A stretch of DNA of 64,000 nt from Lunularia cruciata (GCA_948567375.1 OX419758.1:4717001-4781000), one strand, 5' to 3'; counted from the stretch's first letter, positions 1-11,233 are shown. The notes: a model not told the origin generated them from the sequence alone. Program-made: numbers and translations.

Positions 1-311
1 CAAGAGAATAGCTTCCCAACTCCACCTTCAATTTTACTTTCTGAGCCAACTCGTAACAAATTGGTCATGCCTTCACCTCTTGAGCTCAAAATCATAACCA
101 TTACTCAAAATTTCCTCCTTTTGTGCTAAAAAATTGGCCAATGCTTCCACACACCGTTTGCCTTACTGCCAAATCTCCATCAAGCAACGAGCTTCTGTAC
201 ACCAGGGAAAAACTAAACTTCAATTGAGCTACCAATGATCCACCGAGCTTGGAGATACCACCAACACTCAAAGATTTTGGACCCAATTTCCACTTGATTT
301 CATTTCTTTGA
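1..311 (-). mobile_element. MTase-family retrotransposon, 5' leader fragment
   Basis: On the minus strand this stretch follows an LTR and aligns with the sequence after the first LTR segment of the large MTase element (41066 to about 41380). Shared blocks include GTGTTGGTGGTATCTCCAAG, TTGGCCAATTTTT, TTTTGAGCTCAAGAGGTGAA and AAATTGAAGGTGGAGTTG. It is noncoding leader sequence, and the copy continues beyond the left window edge. It matters because it shows that the leader of the 41 kb copy is a real family sequence and not a one-off junction. Confidence 0.75.
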
Positions 312-803
312 TGTAATCAGATTGGTTATCACTCTCAACTCAACTCAGATTAGTATTCAATTTGTAACTCTATGAACTGCCAATAACTGCCAATAACTGC
401 CAATAACACAACTTACAATCAAACCACATCCACTCTCTCTAATAGAATCCAAGTGATACTCGCCGGACTATGTCCACCATAGCCAAGAACCTGAAGGCTC
501 AACATCATAGAAGTGAGCTCTTTGGAGCTGCACTTGGAATGTATATCCCCTAGACTCAAGCTAGATCTAAAACGGTCCTGTTGATAGCACAATCCCGTTG
601 ATGACACACTTGACGGAGCAAACGGTCCATTTGATAGCACACTCGATGGTATAAAGTGAACCCCACCATGAAGTCAATACCCCGAACACAAAATCTAACC
701 ATTAGAAAATAATCTCTGAAACACTATTGAAATAACTCTAATTACTATTATTGCAATTCCAATATCCAAGCAATCTAGATGCAACACTACAAATGACGTG
801 ACA
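312..803 (-). repeat. LTR of MTase-family retrotransposon
   Basis: Read on the minus strand it runs TGTCACGTCATTTGTAG ... CAATCTGATTACA, with TG/CA ends. It aligns with the LTR halves at 32790-32916 and 40748-41065 and with 49751-50200; the blocks TTTTGTGTTCGGGGTA and TGACTTCATGGTGGGG are shared. It lies directly upstream, in element sense, of the leader at 1-311, so it is probably a 5' LTR whose element extends out of the window. A short triplication of AATAACTGCC at about 373-402 is private to this copy. Confidence 0.75.
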
Positions 804-1265
804 ACATCTACTTCATATGTATCAAAAAGCAAAAACAATATACGTCCATAGAGCAGAAACCTTTAATAAAAATTCATATGCTAAAATACATGAGTATCCT
901 AACAAATTTTCTTTCTTGAATTGATATTTCAATAGACTTTCCGCTACGAGCACTGTTGGGATGAATGTTGATTACAGGGGAGGTTTATCTTGAATTGAAC
1001 TTGATAATAGAGATGTTCACACTAGATGACGTTCCACCTAACACCCAAAAAGCACGGGCATGCTGTGGTACTACAAGTGCTCAGGAAGGATTTACTAACG
1101 CACAAGTACACCAGTTTGACCATACCATACAGGGGGATTCAAACGACGGGTTTTGGGGTTGCGTAAAAGATCCGCAACTTAACCTACAGTCGATGGTGAA
1201 AAAGTTTATGGCGGATGTGGTAGGGGTACGCTTGAAGTTTTACAGTATCCGGAACACACGCACTA
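804..1265. other. unassigned sequence with one open frame
   Basis: I recognise nothing firm here. An open frame of 109 codons (965-1294, plus strand) begins just after a 3'-splice-site-like run (TTGATTACAG) and is somewhat richer in GC than its surroundings. It has no motif, signal peptide or membrane segment that I can name, and its last codons run into the minisatellite. It could be an exon of a decayed host gene, part of the copia remnant's surroundings, or chance. Confidence 0.3.
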
Positions 1266-1266
1266 G

Positions 1267-1499
1267 GAAATCTTGCGGGCCAGGAAAAAGATGACCCGTT
1301 ATAGTACAGTGGTTGTAGGAAATCTCGCGGGTAAGGGAAAAGATGACGCGTTCTGGTTCCGTGGTCGTAGAAAATCTTAGAAAATATTACCGACCACCGG
1401 CCGTTGGAAACCATGCGGGTCAGGGAAAAGATGACCCGTTATAGTTCTGTGGTTGTAGGAATCTTGCAGGTTATGAAAAAGATGACCCGTTGTTATAGT
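1267..1499. repeat. 52-bp degenerate minisatellite, four units
   Basis: Units start at 1267, 1319, 1407 and 1459. The first three are 52 bp and the last is shortened. The core is GAAATCTTGCGGG...AAAAGATGACCCGTT...GTGGTTGTAG. A 36-bp spacer at 1371-1406 separates units two and three. It contains CGACCACCGGCCG and a short stretch resembling the unit start. The units differ by point changes, so this is an old array. It is locally GC-rich compared with the flanking AT-rich DNA. Confidence 0.85.
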
Positions 1500-2384
1500 G
1501 TTTATAAGTTGAAGTTTACAGGTGGGTCTATAGTATTAATTAGATAACGAGGAAAGCGTAGCAAGATATTGCTCGTCCATCCTTCAGATAATTAAATATC
1601 TGATATTTGTTTCAACCTATAATATCTATTATATCAACCCGATATTGAAATTGAAACGTTCTCTAAAAACTGCAGCCCGAGTACCATGTGCCATAAATCT
1701 GTAAAAGGATTGATGCACTGTTCATTTTTGTGAAATTCTTTTTTATGCCGTACATCGACTAAATGTTTACAAGGTGTAATCCGAGTTCCATGAATTCCAT
1801 AGTCAATGAACTCATTTGGACCCCCCGTTTCTGACAATAGACTGGTATCTCAGAGCTTGCCCTGAAGTACCGTAGCTTTCTTCCTCCTCCCACAACGAAC
1901 CCCCTGGTTATATATAATGTGGAGTGAATCACGTGCTCGATAAAACACCATAAAGAGGAAAACCTCACTTTGAACTTACGTCTAAAAACTGGTATTGTCT
2001 TCTCTAAAGCACAAATATTGTGCTTAGCTAGCGTACTTAAGTGCGCGATTTCAACAGTCCACCGGGTAAAGTAGTATTATTAGAAATTTAGAAATGTGAA
2101 TTCGTTCATATGAAATTAGTCAACTTACAAAGGATATTGGCAAATTGGATGGAATACCAAATAGCTCCTACTTTTTGTTGATAGTTGATAGAGTATCAAA
2201 AGCTAATATACCTTGAGGCTAGTATAAACAGGAAGTTTTAATCTTTAGTGATCATTTTAAATTTATGGTGGCATGAGACCCGACACACTTGTATACTTTT
2301 CTCTTCCTATTGGAGCAGGTCTTGTGTCTTGCAGACCATTCTTTGGTGAACTTCGGTATCTCCATTCTCATTTTACCCTTTGTA
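1500..2384. other. unassigned AT-rich sequence, possible copia 5' LTR at its end
   Basis: No gene can be supported. A TATATATAATG stretch near 1910 resembles a TATA box but has no coding sequence to serve. The last 200 bases or so, from about 2177 (TGTTGATAGTTG) to TTTGTA near 2384, could be a short Ty1/copia LTR, because a decayed primer-binding site and a copia-type gag follow. No second LTR is visible to confirm it. Confidence 0.3.
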
Positions 2385-2400
2385 ATATGTATCAGGGCAG
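2385..2400 (+). other. decayed primer-binding site, initiator tRNA-Met type
   Basis: ATATGTATCAGGGCAG resembles the plant retrotransposon primer site TTGGTATCAGAGCAG with a few changes. It lies about 200 bp upstream of the copia gag remnant on the same strand, which is where a primer site belongs. Because it is degenerate the call is tentative. Confidence 0.35.
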
Positions 2401-2469
2401 AAGAGAGCCTTTGGATACAAATTGGCCAGAGAGTCTAGATTACCATGAAATTTTTTTTTTATTTGTACC

Positions 2470-3245
2470 ATGAGTACTAAATCGATACGTATGGTTGAGG
2501 CTTTGTCAAAGAACAATACCCAATATGTAAATACAGAATATATGTTTTAAAGGCTTGAAAGGCTAAGAATTGTTTTAATTTGGTTTAAGGTTGAAATTCA
2601 CCTGGCCGGTGTTCTTCAGATCCTGATGCAAGTGCTTGGAGGAAACGTGTTAATCAAGCATTGCACTATCTTCCTTTGTGTGTTTGGTTACATATAAGGT
2701 GTTCATACTACCAAGGAGGTTTGGGATGCATTTGCAAATTTTTTTGAGAGATCTACAAAAGCAAGAAAACTTCAACTAAAGAAGCAATCAATGGAGGTTA
2801 AGAAAGACAATCTAAATATCACCAATTATATTTATCACATCAATGTTTTGGTTGAACAGCTGAGTAGCAGTGGAGTTAAAATTGAAAATGATGATCAAAA
2901 TTTTCATATTATTCAAGATTTACCCTAGCAGTATAAACCTTTTGAAACATCCATAGCCATCAAAGATACTTATCCTCTACTTGACTAGGTAGTCTTCATC
3001 TTAGTCTCTGAAGTGCCGAGATTGCAAGGTGGTGACAATGGTATTGTTGCTCAAGATCAAGTGCTTTTTGCCAGGAGAAATATAGCAAGAGGTAAAGCAC
3101 TTGGAAGTTAATTTTGTGGATGTACGATTGTTAGAGGTCAATTCTCACAAAGATTACATATCACAATTAAGTCCTTAATGGATAGGTTTTGCAATTATTG
3201 TAAATCAAAATCTCATAAGAAGAAGATTTTTAAAAATCAATCTTG
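2470..3245 (+). pseudogene. Ty1/copia gag remnant
   Basis: The translation shows the copia Gag core (UBN2-type): VWDAFANFFERSTKARKLQL at about 2728-2790, then an ITNYIYHINVLVEQLSSSG stretch and a zinc knuckle beginning CNYCKSKSHKKK at 3190-3225. In a working element Gag forms the cytoplasmic virus-like particle that packages the RNA. Several stop codons break the frame, for example in DLP*QYK and YPLLD*. Protease, integrase and RT are absent: the copy is cut off by the MTase-family LTR that begins near 3262. This is the only copia sequence I see in the window. Confidence 0.75.
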
Positions 3246-3261
3246 TATTAGAATATTCAAT

Positions 3262-3700
3262 CTTTATATATACTGCTATACAATATATATTATTGTCAAT
3301 ATTATATACAATAGAAATGCAATTCATACATATGTTGCATGTGAACTCTAAAGTGCCACAATAATTAGTTCAATCTTCCATTCAACTCACTTGAACTGAT
3401 CCTCCCCTCAATAATTTGCAAACCATCTTGTACTGATTATAATCAAACCACACACTCTAGCTAAAACATACCCGTTGATGCTTGCAAATTTTTATCCACC
3501 ATAGTCAAGAACTCAAAGACTCAACATCATAGAAATGAACTCTTTAGAATTTCACTTCAAAAGTATACATTTCTATTCCACTTAGATCTCTAACTCTAAC
3601 TAGGTCACTAATGCCACATCAGATAATACAAATGGTACAAGTGACCATGTGTCCTGCCATGTGATCAATAACATTAACATGAAAAATATTATAATCAAAT
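3262..3700 (-). repeat. decayed MTase-family LTR (variant ending TGTGGCAC...)
   Basis: The minus strand matches the LTR at 49751-50305, including TAATTATTGTGGCACTTTAGAG followed by a block like ATATTGACAATAATATATATTGTATAGCAG, the AT-decayed counterpart of 50260-50290. It therefore supports an LTR variant in which CTGATTA is followed by TTGTGGCAC and not by CATCATAG. The outer (U3) end near 3700 is blurred. No PHD-coding sequence accompanies it, so it looks like an old solo LTR. Confidence 0.6.
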
Positions 3701-3773
3701 AGCTTATGAGCAACTACCCAAAGAACTATGATTACCAATCTACTATTAACCTTTTTCTCCTTGCTCCTCTAGA

Positions 3774-4650
3774 ATGTCCTTTTTATCTTTTTCATTTTCC
3801 ATCTTCTTGACCTCTTATGAAATACTGCTCTCTCGAGCTCAATTCACCATTCTACTTCTCGGTGGTCCATACAAAGGCCTTTGGCTCCTGTTTCATTATC
3901 AAAGTTCTCATTCGCAATGCAAGCCGGTTGCTGAAGGGCTTCCAAATGCTTCCTTCCTACACTTCTGCCTTCCACCTTAACCTGATTATTGTCAAAGGAT
4001 ACAACGCTCCACGCTATAGACATACCAAAATTATGGAAGTTTGTACTCTCCGAGATCTTTACTTTGGGTATAGATTTGTATAAGAGAACTATCACGTCCG
4101 TGTGATCCATGTGGAGTATTCCATTGTTTTCTTGAGCAAGAATTGCGTACACTTCATTTCAACGCAAAGGAAGGAAAGCGTTATTGTATTAAAGAATGGA
4201 ACAAAAGAAGAATTTAGTTATCAGTAAAAAGTTTGCCAAACTTCAAGAGATCCCAAATCTTCTTGTTCAATATGATAAATTGTGGGCAAGTCTTTCTTGG
4301 TCATTGCCCTTACTTTCTTGAGGGCCAAACTTAGCTATTTCTTGTACAACTTGTTGTCCTCCCACAATTGCTTAAATGTGACATTAGCACTCATAGACGT
4401 GAAATCAGCCACAATATCGTACTCCGAGACTCCTCCCAACTTCACCTTCACCTTTGTCTTTGGGTCCAAAGTTTGTCCTTGTTCAAATCTGACTTTGGGG
4501 TGCTTCAAGATGGTAATTGGAGTACAGATGGCCTTGACCCGATGTTCTTTAGGTTGACCAACTTTAGCTTGGATCAAGTCCTTTACTTTGGACCAAATAT
4601 CCGCCAGAAAAACTGGAGGCTTCATCTTCATGTTCTCCTCCAAACTCATC
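3774..4650 (-). pseudogene. long-LTR retrotransposon, region between Gag and protease (remnant)
   Basis: The frames 4649-4335 and 4152-3844 (minus) continue from the gag region upstream. The first contains YDIVADFTSMSANVTFKQL, which resembles a motif in the LTR-692 element (YNVLEDVGSHKANITVGQL, about residues 418-436 of its polyprotein) just ahead of the protease. That places this stretch in the Gag-to-protease connector. The second frame (VYAILAQENNGIL...) is not one I recognise. RT, RNase H and integrase are missing: the element is truncated near 3750, close to the old MTase-family LTR. Confidence 0.5.
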
Positions 4651-4929
4651 TCCTGCGTTCAGAGTATTGCTTCCTTGATTTCTTTCTACAAGGCTTTTGC
4701 TTTAGCTGTTGCTAGAATGTTTTCCTCCTTGGCAAAAAGGATAGCTTTCAAGCAGAACCTCTTTGCCTTTCATGAAGATAGAAGTAGTACTCACTTCTTT
4801 GGATCACGCTTCTTCTTACCCGCGCATGTCTCAACCTTCATAATTTTGAGGTCTGGCCATTCTCCTTCTGAAGTGGGACTCCCTTCTTGAGGCCTCTCCT
4901 CCTCAAGTGTTATACAATTTTCATTTGTA

Positions 4930-6348
4930 TCCCCTTTTGCTTGGAGTGCAACATGCTCAGTGGGGGTCTGTACATATTTTCCACGCAGCTTTGAGTTTGG
5001 TGGTTGCGGGCATTGGTTTTCTGATGCCCCGATCCCTTACAATTTGCACAAAGTGGAATGTACCCAATTTATGTCTTGGCTCCGGACAATTTGGAGACCA
5101 ATGCCCCATCGAGCCACAATTATAGCAAGCACTTGATGCAACATTTTGAGGCCTATTTTGGCCACCCATCGGTGGCCTTCATGGAGGAGCATTATTTTTA
5201 TACTCCCTTGGTCCATACCTTGGACCTTGATACAATGTGCTTGCTTGAGGCTGCACCTCTTGGGTTTGGTACACAACCTCATCTTCCTCACTTTGGTCCC
5301 AACCAGGAATCCAATCAATTTGTTGTATTGGAAATGCATTGTGTGTCAAACACTCCATATTAGGATGGCCGGATTTACCACATGCAATGCACCATACATT
5401 TGGTTGGCCAAATGACAAAAGCTCTCTTTGGTCCTTAGCCCTAATCATTTGGATCTTGAAAGCCGCAAACTCTTAAATAAGAGTCTCTAGCTTTTGATCC
5501 GCCTTAGGTACATTCTTTGTTGGCGGTGTTATTGGTTTCTTTCCTCTGCATCTTTGTATTCTTCTTGGCTTTGATTCTTCTTTGGATTCCAAAGAAGAAC
5601 TCAAAGATGGGGAGGATTCCTTTGAAGAAGGGGATGTGGTGCAAGAAGCTTTCCTTCTAGGCTTCTTGCCTTTCTTTTCCCGATTTCTTTAGTTGTTGGT
5701 GAGTGAGAGTGAGCCGCCTCATATCGGGCGACATGTTTGAGGACTTCGTCCAAGGAAGTTACATTCCTTGCAAAGATACGAATCTCTAGTGAAAATCTGC
5801 CAAGGAACCAGGTAATGGCTTGGGCATTGGAGTAACCCACCACACCGGATCTTTTTGGAACTCGGTTCAATAGGGCCATGAACTGCTCGGAGTAATCTCT
5901 CAAGTTTTCCTTCTTCCCTCGGTCCAAAACATTGAGTGCCGCAAAGACACCCGTATCATAATCAACTTCCCAGAATCATTCTAGGAAGCCATTTTGCAAG
6001 TCTGCCCAAATTGGTTGGTGTGAACCCCTTTTGGGTTACATGGGTGTACTAGCTTCGAGCTTTCTTTTGGAGCAGACTTGGAAAAATTCACAGACAATCC
6101 GTAGAGTCATGTTCCTTTTTGGCAAAGGAGATGACTTTGAAATCTTTGATAAATTCATCGGGATCTTTGTCTTGTTCAGTCCCCTTATACTTTTGATAGG
6201 CATATCAGGTGACAAGCAACAAAGTCATTATTTGATTTGGTGGGATCAATTGTGGTAAGTTTGAACTTGATGGGCCCAAGGAGCTACTTGGTATGAACGC
6301 TATGTTGAAAGCCCAAGGATTCTAATTAGTCAAGTTCAAAGTGGGGTC
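4930..6348 (-). pseudogene. long-LTR retrotransposon gag with two zinc knuckles (3' part)
   Basis: Reading down the minus strand, the frame gives the retrotransposon Gag fold (DPDEFIKDFKVISF near 6140-6180, then ENLRDYSEQFMALLNRVP at about 5910-5860). Two CCHC knuckles follow: CIACGKSGHPNMEC (5390-5345) and CYNCGSMGHWSPNC (5125-5080). Gag would assemble particles and the knuckles bind the RNA. The frame is broken by stops and shifts and was split by a solo LTR at 6349-7040, whose other side (7041-7598) carries the N-terminal part. It is clearly nonfunctional. Confidence 0.7.
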
Positions 6349-7040
6349 TGTAACACCCATTTGTGCATGTGTGTGGTATTGTGATATTTAGCTTGGTATT
6401 ACAAGTACTTAAGAGATACTATTTATATAGAGTTAAAGGATGGTTCTATATTAGTCATGGTTAGCTAAATTTAGTCATAGCTAAGATAGAGGGGACCTTA
6501 CTTTAGAGGAAGTAGAAAAGATGAGCACCACTATTTTGGATTTTAGTGTGTTGACTTGGTATTATTCCTAGGTGTTTGGCTTTGAGGAAAGAGTTGAGAA
6601 CTCTTGGGCCTGCAAGCCTTTTTGTTTTGGATTCTTCTTTAGTCCAAGGATAGCCAATGTGAAGGAATCCTTGACTTAGTGGTTGGGTCAAGATAAGACC
6701 ACATGCTTAGGGGAATATGCCCATGTGAATGGATATTCCTTTCTACTTTTTGACTTTACTTGACTTTTAGTCTAGTAACTTTAGTTACTACGGTAATTAG
6801 TAACTTTGGTACATAACTATTTCACAAGTATATAAACAAGGGGTGAGGAGGTACTCATCATCCTTTCATTTGCAACTATCTCTCTCTCATTGAGTTCTCT
6901 AGTGAGCAATGTCTTGAGTCTTGGAGTGTTAGCCTTGGAGGAGTATGATGGATTTGGGGTTCCTTGCCTTCTTAGTCCATAGTGCGCTACCATAATAGCC
7001 ATCAAAGGTTCATCCTGAGTGAGAGACCGGCTGGCTCACA
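6349..7040 (+). mobile_element. solo LTR, LTR-692 family
   Basis: A complete 692-bp LTR runs TGTAACACCCATTTGTG ... CCGGCTGGCTCACA and is flanked by the 4-bp duplication GGTC (6345-6348 and 7041-7044). It is in the opposite orientation to the other three LTR-692 loci in this window. There is no internal sequence, so it arose by LTR-LTR recombination. It interrupts the gag gene of the long-LTR element. Several substitutions separate it from the LTRs at 32917 and 40052, so it is older than those. Confidence 0.95.
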
Positions 7041-7598
7041 GGTCTTCTTTGACAAATTCTTCTTCTCTATTTGTGTTGACTTCAACCCAAATAGAAGCAA
7101 AGGTTCAACACCAACAACTTCCAAGTGTTCTTCAAAATTCTTTCGAGACAACCAAGGAATCGTGCATAGACAATGTTGACACTCTTCTTCCAAAAGTTTT
7201 TGTGCTGTCTTTTTATGAACAAACTTCTTGATAAATTTGACTTCCTTAATAGCTTTAGGGGAAGTCAATGTACTGGGTTGTAATGAATATGTATGCCCGT
7301 TCAAGTCTTTCTTCTACTTGGAAGAGGGGGATGAGAAGTAGCCTTGTCACCCGCCTTTGCATTTCTTTTGTTTGAGTTCTTGCAAAGCTTCTTGAACTTT
7401 GTGAAGAAGTTGGAAGTCCAATGCCTCCCATTTGGCTTCATCAAAAGTGGATTGGATCGGCAGGCGTTCTTCTTCTTCACTATGCAATGTTTGTCTTTGA
7501 CCTCTCTCTTCCCATTGTTATCTCAATGCAAACATTCATATTGCTTTGACACCTAATTTTGAGATTGGCTTCATATCCTTCCACTTCTAAAATTTGTA
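7041..7598 (-). pseudogene. long-LTR retrotransposon, N-terminal gag part and leader
   Basis: On the minus strand, after the primer site, the translation contains FDEAKWEALDFQLLHKVQEA (about 7450-7395), then a frame from 7304 to 7041 with FVHKKTAQKLLEEECQHC. It reads straight into the solo LTR at 7040 and resumes beyond it. It is the 5' part of the same gag remnant as 4930-6348. Stops such as KGG*QGYF show it is dead. The exact start codon cannot be fixed. Confidence 0.55.
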
Positions 7599-7616
7599 TC
7601 CTCGGCAGTAGTGCCA
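7599..7616 (-). other. primer-binding site, decayed tRNA-Asp type
   Basis: Seven bases inside the LTR end, the minus strand reads TGGCACTACTGCCGAGGA. The plant tRNA-Asp primer site is TGGCGCCGTTGCCGGGGA. Four of the five differences are C-to-T or G-to-A, as expected after cytosine methylation. Its position fixes 7624 as the inner end of a 5' LTR and the element as minus strand. Confidence 0.6.
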
Positions 7617-7623
7617 AAAATCA

Positions 7624-10235
7624 TGTGACAACCCGGCAAATATCACTTTTGTGGTAATCAAGTAAGTAAAGTTCATTTCCGCAAAGATCCGATCCAAAAT
7701 TGATCAAATACAAAGTCAAATAGTAACATGTAATTCTTCTTGAGTTCCTCTTTAATCCCTCAGGTAGAAACTACACCCAAAAGAGAGTAACAAGCTCACA
7801 ATCTTGACAACTTGTCATGAATACACCCATAATCACAACAGAACAAATTCTATCCAAACAAATCTTGATTGTGATGATTCAGATTCTCTTAAAGATGGCA
7901 CTTCATTGCAAAAACGACTTCGCCTCAGAATTGTATTCCACCCCTCCACTGACGGCACAACTTCCTTGATCAAAATTGCTTCACATCAACTCAACGTTGC
8001 ACTCACTAATGCAAAATACTACCAACACTACATTTTTTCTCAGATCTGTCAAGGCATTGCTTTGATTGCACTTCACTCAAGATCAAACACACAAAACGAA
8101 GATCAAGGCTGCAAAATTCAACATCCAACAAGCACATTGACTTGCACTTTGAGTTTTTCCACTGGGTTTGCACTCACAAACCCACACATAGAGTTGATAC
8201 TCAAAATTAAGCTCAAGCGATGAGCACTAAAATCAGCACTTTGCTTTATCTATCTTCAGAAATATGAATATTGAACAACATTTTACTATGAATGCCTCCT
8301 TTAAATAGTAGAGCAATTGACAGTTGCTAAAAATTGTATTGTTCTATAACAACTCTTCCTACCTGTAGATCCAAAATGACAATGCACATATTCATATCTA
8401 CCTCTTCAAATCTCAATTTATTTCTACTCCAATTTGATGTCAATCTCCTCATCGGCTTTCAAACCCGATGATCTTCTTATTACTTCTCCTTCTTTGGATA
8501 TATCTGATTCTACTAATTCATTCACTATTTCTACTACTTCTTTACTAGGAACGACAATTGAGGTCATGGGTAATCCATCTACTTCTTTATCTTGCAACCC
8601 ACTCTTCTCTAATGTCTCAAAGAACAAGTCCAAAGACACCTGAATTCCTACTTCTACAACATCGGACTTTCTCTCCTCTATCACACTACTCCTAATTCTC
8701 TCTAACTCTAAATTTGTTAAATCTAATCCAAGACTGATATTGTCCCTACTTCTAACATCTTTCTATCTACTTGCTCCCTCAATCGGATTAGTAGAGTGTT
8801 CATAACAACATCTTTGGCTCTCCTCTTCCGAGTTTCTTGCACAAGCAACTTTAACTCGTGTAGTCTTGCTTCTTCCAATCTTCCTTCAGCCCCAATGCAC
8901 AGAATAGCTCTCAATTTTCCCACAACTTCTCCTACTGATTCCGATGCATACCCTCAAGATTGCTCTACCTTTAGCACCTCCCAATACATCTTCAACTCAT
9001 CTTTGTACTCAATAGAGAGCATCTTCTTCTCCTCCGCATACTAAGAACTCTATAACTCAGCACTTCATACCAACTCTCTCAATCTTTCTTGTTCTTGATG
9101 TCTGACCGCCAACTCTCTCTGCCATGCCTGATCCTTCCCGACTGCACTCTTCCTTAAGCTTTCTAACTCCTGCTCCATCACTCCTACCATCACTTTTACA
9201 TGAATACTCTCAATATGCACTTTACTGACCTCCTCTTTCATCTTGGTCAGCAACATAGTCTGCTCCTTCAACTCTTCGGCTTGTTGCTGCATTTCTCTCC
9301 CTCTTGACTCAAAACTCTCTTGCAACTTCTTGAAAGTCTTCTTCCTCAAGACTGTATCCACCCAAAGCTCTTCAACTTCCTCGTCTCTTTGGGTTACAAG
9401 CTCTTGCAATCCCTTCACTTCAGCCAGCAGATACTTCACCACCTACAACTCATTCGTCACCTTCATATGATCTTGTGGGATTACCTTCTGGTGCTCTTTC
9501 AACAACTCCAACAATGGAGTAACAACATGCAATAAATACTATATTCCTCCAAAATTCTCTTTGTCTTTGGCCCCATCTTTGTACTTTGCTTCTTCCCCCG
9601 GCTCCTTCTTCTAAAGTCTTGATCTTTATACCTTCAGCGATACTTCTTCTGAGCTTCCTTCTTCCTTACCTGCTGAACTTGGCCCCGCAGGGTACTCCTT
9701 CTTTTGCTCAGTCACCTTCTCTTCCATGACCAGGGCTACAAAGTGATTAGCATTTCCCTTTATAATATCAATCATTGCATGAAAAGCTTCATCTTCTTCT
9801 GCTTCAACCGATTGCTAAACTCCGTCTTTACCCTCACTCTCACTTCCAAATTCCCCTCTTTGTAATGTGAGTTCCGCTCCTTCTAAGCCTTCTCCTCTAG
9901 ATTTTGTCTCCCTTTCAGACTTGGTTTCCAAAGGTTCTTCTTTCACTGCCTTCTTACACCACAGAACAAGTCTCCGGGTCTTTCTTTGTGTTGGAGGCAA
10001 CTCTGCTTCTTTGGGTTTATTTTGCTTCTTTGTCTTTGGGCTTATGACTTCTTCCATCTCTTGTTGTCCCATCCTCAAGAAATGATCATCATTGGCTTGC
10101 AGGTGTGCCATGTATTGTTGTTCTTCTTCATCTGCTTCCCGTCTCAAATCAAGATAAAAGTGTGATGCCATACGACACCTCTCTTCCGTGGTCAGCAAAT
10201 TCAACCCAAAGTAGAAATGTGTTGCAAATGGTGCA
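7624..10235 (-). mobile_element. 5' LTR of long-LTR retrotransposon (about 2.6 kb)
   Basis: The inner end (element sense ...TTTGCCGGGTTGTCACA at 7624) abuts a primer-binding site. The distal 1 kb aligns with the solo LTRs at 23185-24873 and 55459-57350. The outer end is placed near 10235, where recognisable chromovirus-1 sequence (ATGGAGAATGG...) begins. Most of 8700-10230 is a coiled-coil reading frame that the two shorter LTRs lack, so this copy is either the ancestral long form or an LTR with captured sequence. The exact outer end is uncertain. Confidence 0.55.
8424..10230 (-). pseudogene. coiled-coil open reading frame inside the long LTR (broken)
   Basis: Minus-strand frames 10267-9815, 9442-9065, 8923-8723 and 8684-8424 read in order as one broken protein of about 600 residues. 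The first part has LTTEERCRMASHFYLDLRRE and a basic/acidic linker. The middle (9442-9065) is a long Glu/Lys/Gln-rich coiled coil (KKLQESFESRGREMQQQAEE). The C-terminal part has ETLEKSGLQDKEVDGLPMTS and ends near 8424. The ending is conserved in the LTRs at 23857-24078 and 56511-56257. The function is unknown. The first few codons of the 10267 frame come from adjacent chromovirus-1 DNA. Extra ORFs are known in some plant Ty3/gypsy elements, but normally outside the LTR. Confidence 0.45.
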
Positions 10236-11230
10236 AAATAATATGGAGAATGGTAGAGTTGTTGCATCTACATGTCAAAATTAAAATTTTTTAGATAGTT
10301 TGATAGAGTAGTAGCCATGGTGGCGATATCCAAGGTTATCATTGCTATCCATCAACAAATCAAGTACCTTATTCAATTGTTTGAAGAACAAGATCATCAA
10401 CAACAAAAGCAACAAAACCATTTTGAGAAGAAGAAGACAAAATTTGATTTCCAAAGCCCAAAGTATTTGAAGGCAAGAATCTCTTGGCATAGTTCAGAAT
10501 TTTGTCTTTGATTGTAAATGTTATTTCAAAGCTTTAAATCTTCAAGGTGAATAAAAATAGATTCTTTTGGTTTCAAGTCATTTGGATCAAAACTATGGTG
10601 GTGATTTTTAGTGGAGCAAGCCAAATGGCAAATTTTTGCACCAATCTTGACATGAGGCAAATTCAAGAGTGCAATAATTAATCAATTCCAAGCTATAAAT
10701 TGTACACAAGCTGCACAATATAGGTTGGCAAAGTTGAAACAGATTAGTTCTGTAAGAAGCTATATCACATAAATTCTAGAACATCATTATGCAAATTCCA
10801 AATATAATAAAGGTGAAACTTTGGATCAATTAGTGAGGGACTTGAAATCACATACGGAATTGGAAGTGACCATATGAGAACCCAAAGATTTGGAGAAAGC
10901 TATGCAGTTGGTTGAGCACTTTGATTCCTTGGTTGCAACAACTTGGTCTTGACCTCAGCTTTCACCAAACCTTCCCACACACTACACATGGGTAGAGGAA
11001 CCAACACCAATGGAGATTGATGCCATCCAACCAAAACCACTTGGCTTTATAGATAAGGAAAGATTGTGACAAAATGGAAGTTGTTTTTATTGTCACCAAA
11101 TTTGACATTGCATTGTTGAATGTCTGCTCAAGAATGGACAACCCTGACAAAAAGTCCAAACTGAGTTCATGGAGCACAATGGTCAAGGAAACAAGGAATC
11201 CCAATAGGAGAACTCAAACCACCTACTGGG
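10236..11230 (+). pseudogene. chromovirus-1 copy 1, gag remnant
   Basis: The start resembles the better copy at 60640 (GAGTAGTAGCxATGG, then QQ-rich coiled coil). Gag follows with many stops, and a knuckle CFYCHQI.HCIVEC is seen near 11080-11125 (C-X2-C-X4-H-X4-C). The 5' LTR, primer site and leader are missing: the copy begins abruptly at about 10236 against the long LTR. This is the left end of an element whose other parts lie at 11234-14271, 20996-21064 and 27831-28698. Confidence 0.6.
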
Positions 11231-11233
11231 AAC

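Noticed and set aside
965-1294. 109-codon plus-strand frame as a host gene.
   Set aside because: No recognisable domain, no clear promoter or downstream exon, and its end is minisatellite sequence. Listed only as unassigned.
1905-1920. TATA-like TATATATAATG as a host promoter.
   Set aside because: The region is AT-rich throughout and no coding sequence follows on either strand within a sensible distance.
7624-8381. A normal 758-bp LTR for the long-LTR family, bounded by TGTCATTTTGG and TTGTCACA.
   Set aside because: Both solo copies have perfect 5-bp duplications only at the ends of 1689 and 1892 bp, so the LTR must be longer. The inner point is conserved but is not an LTR end.
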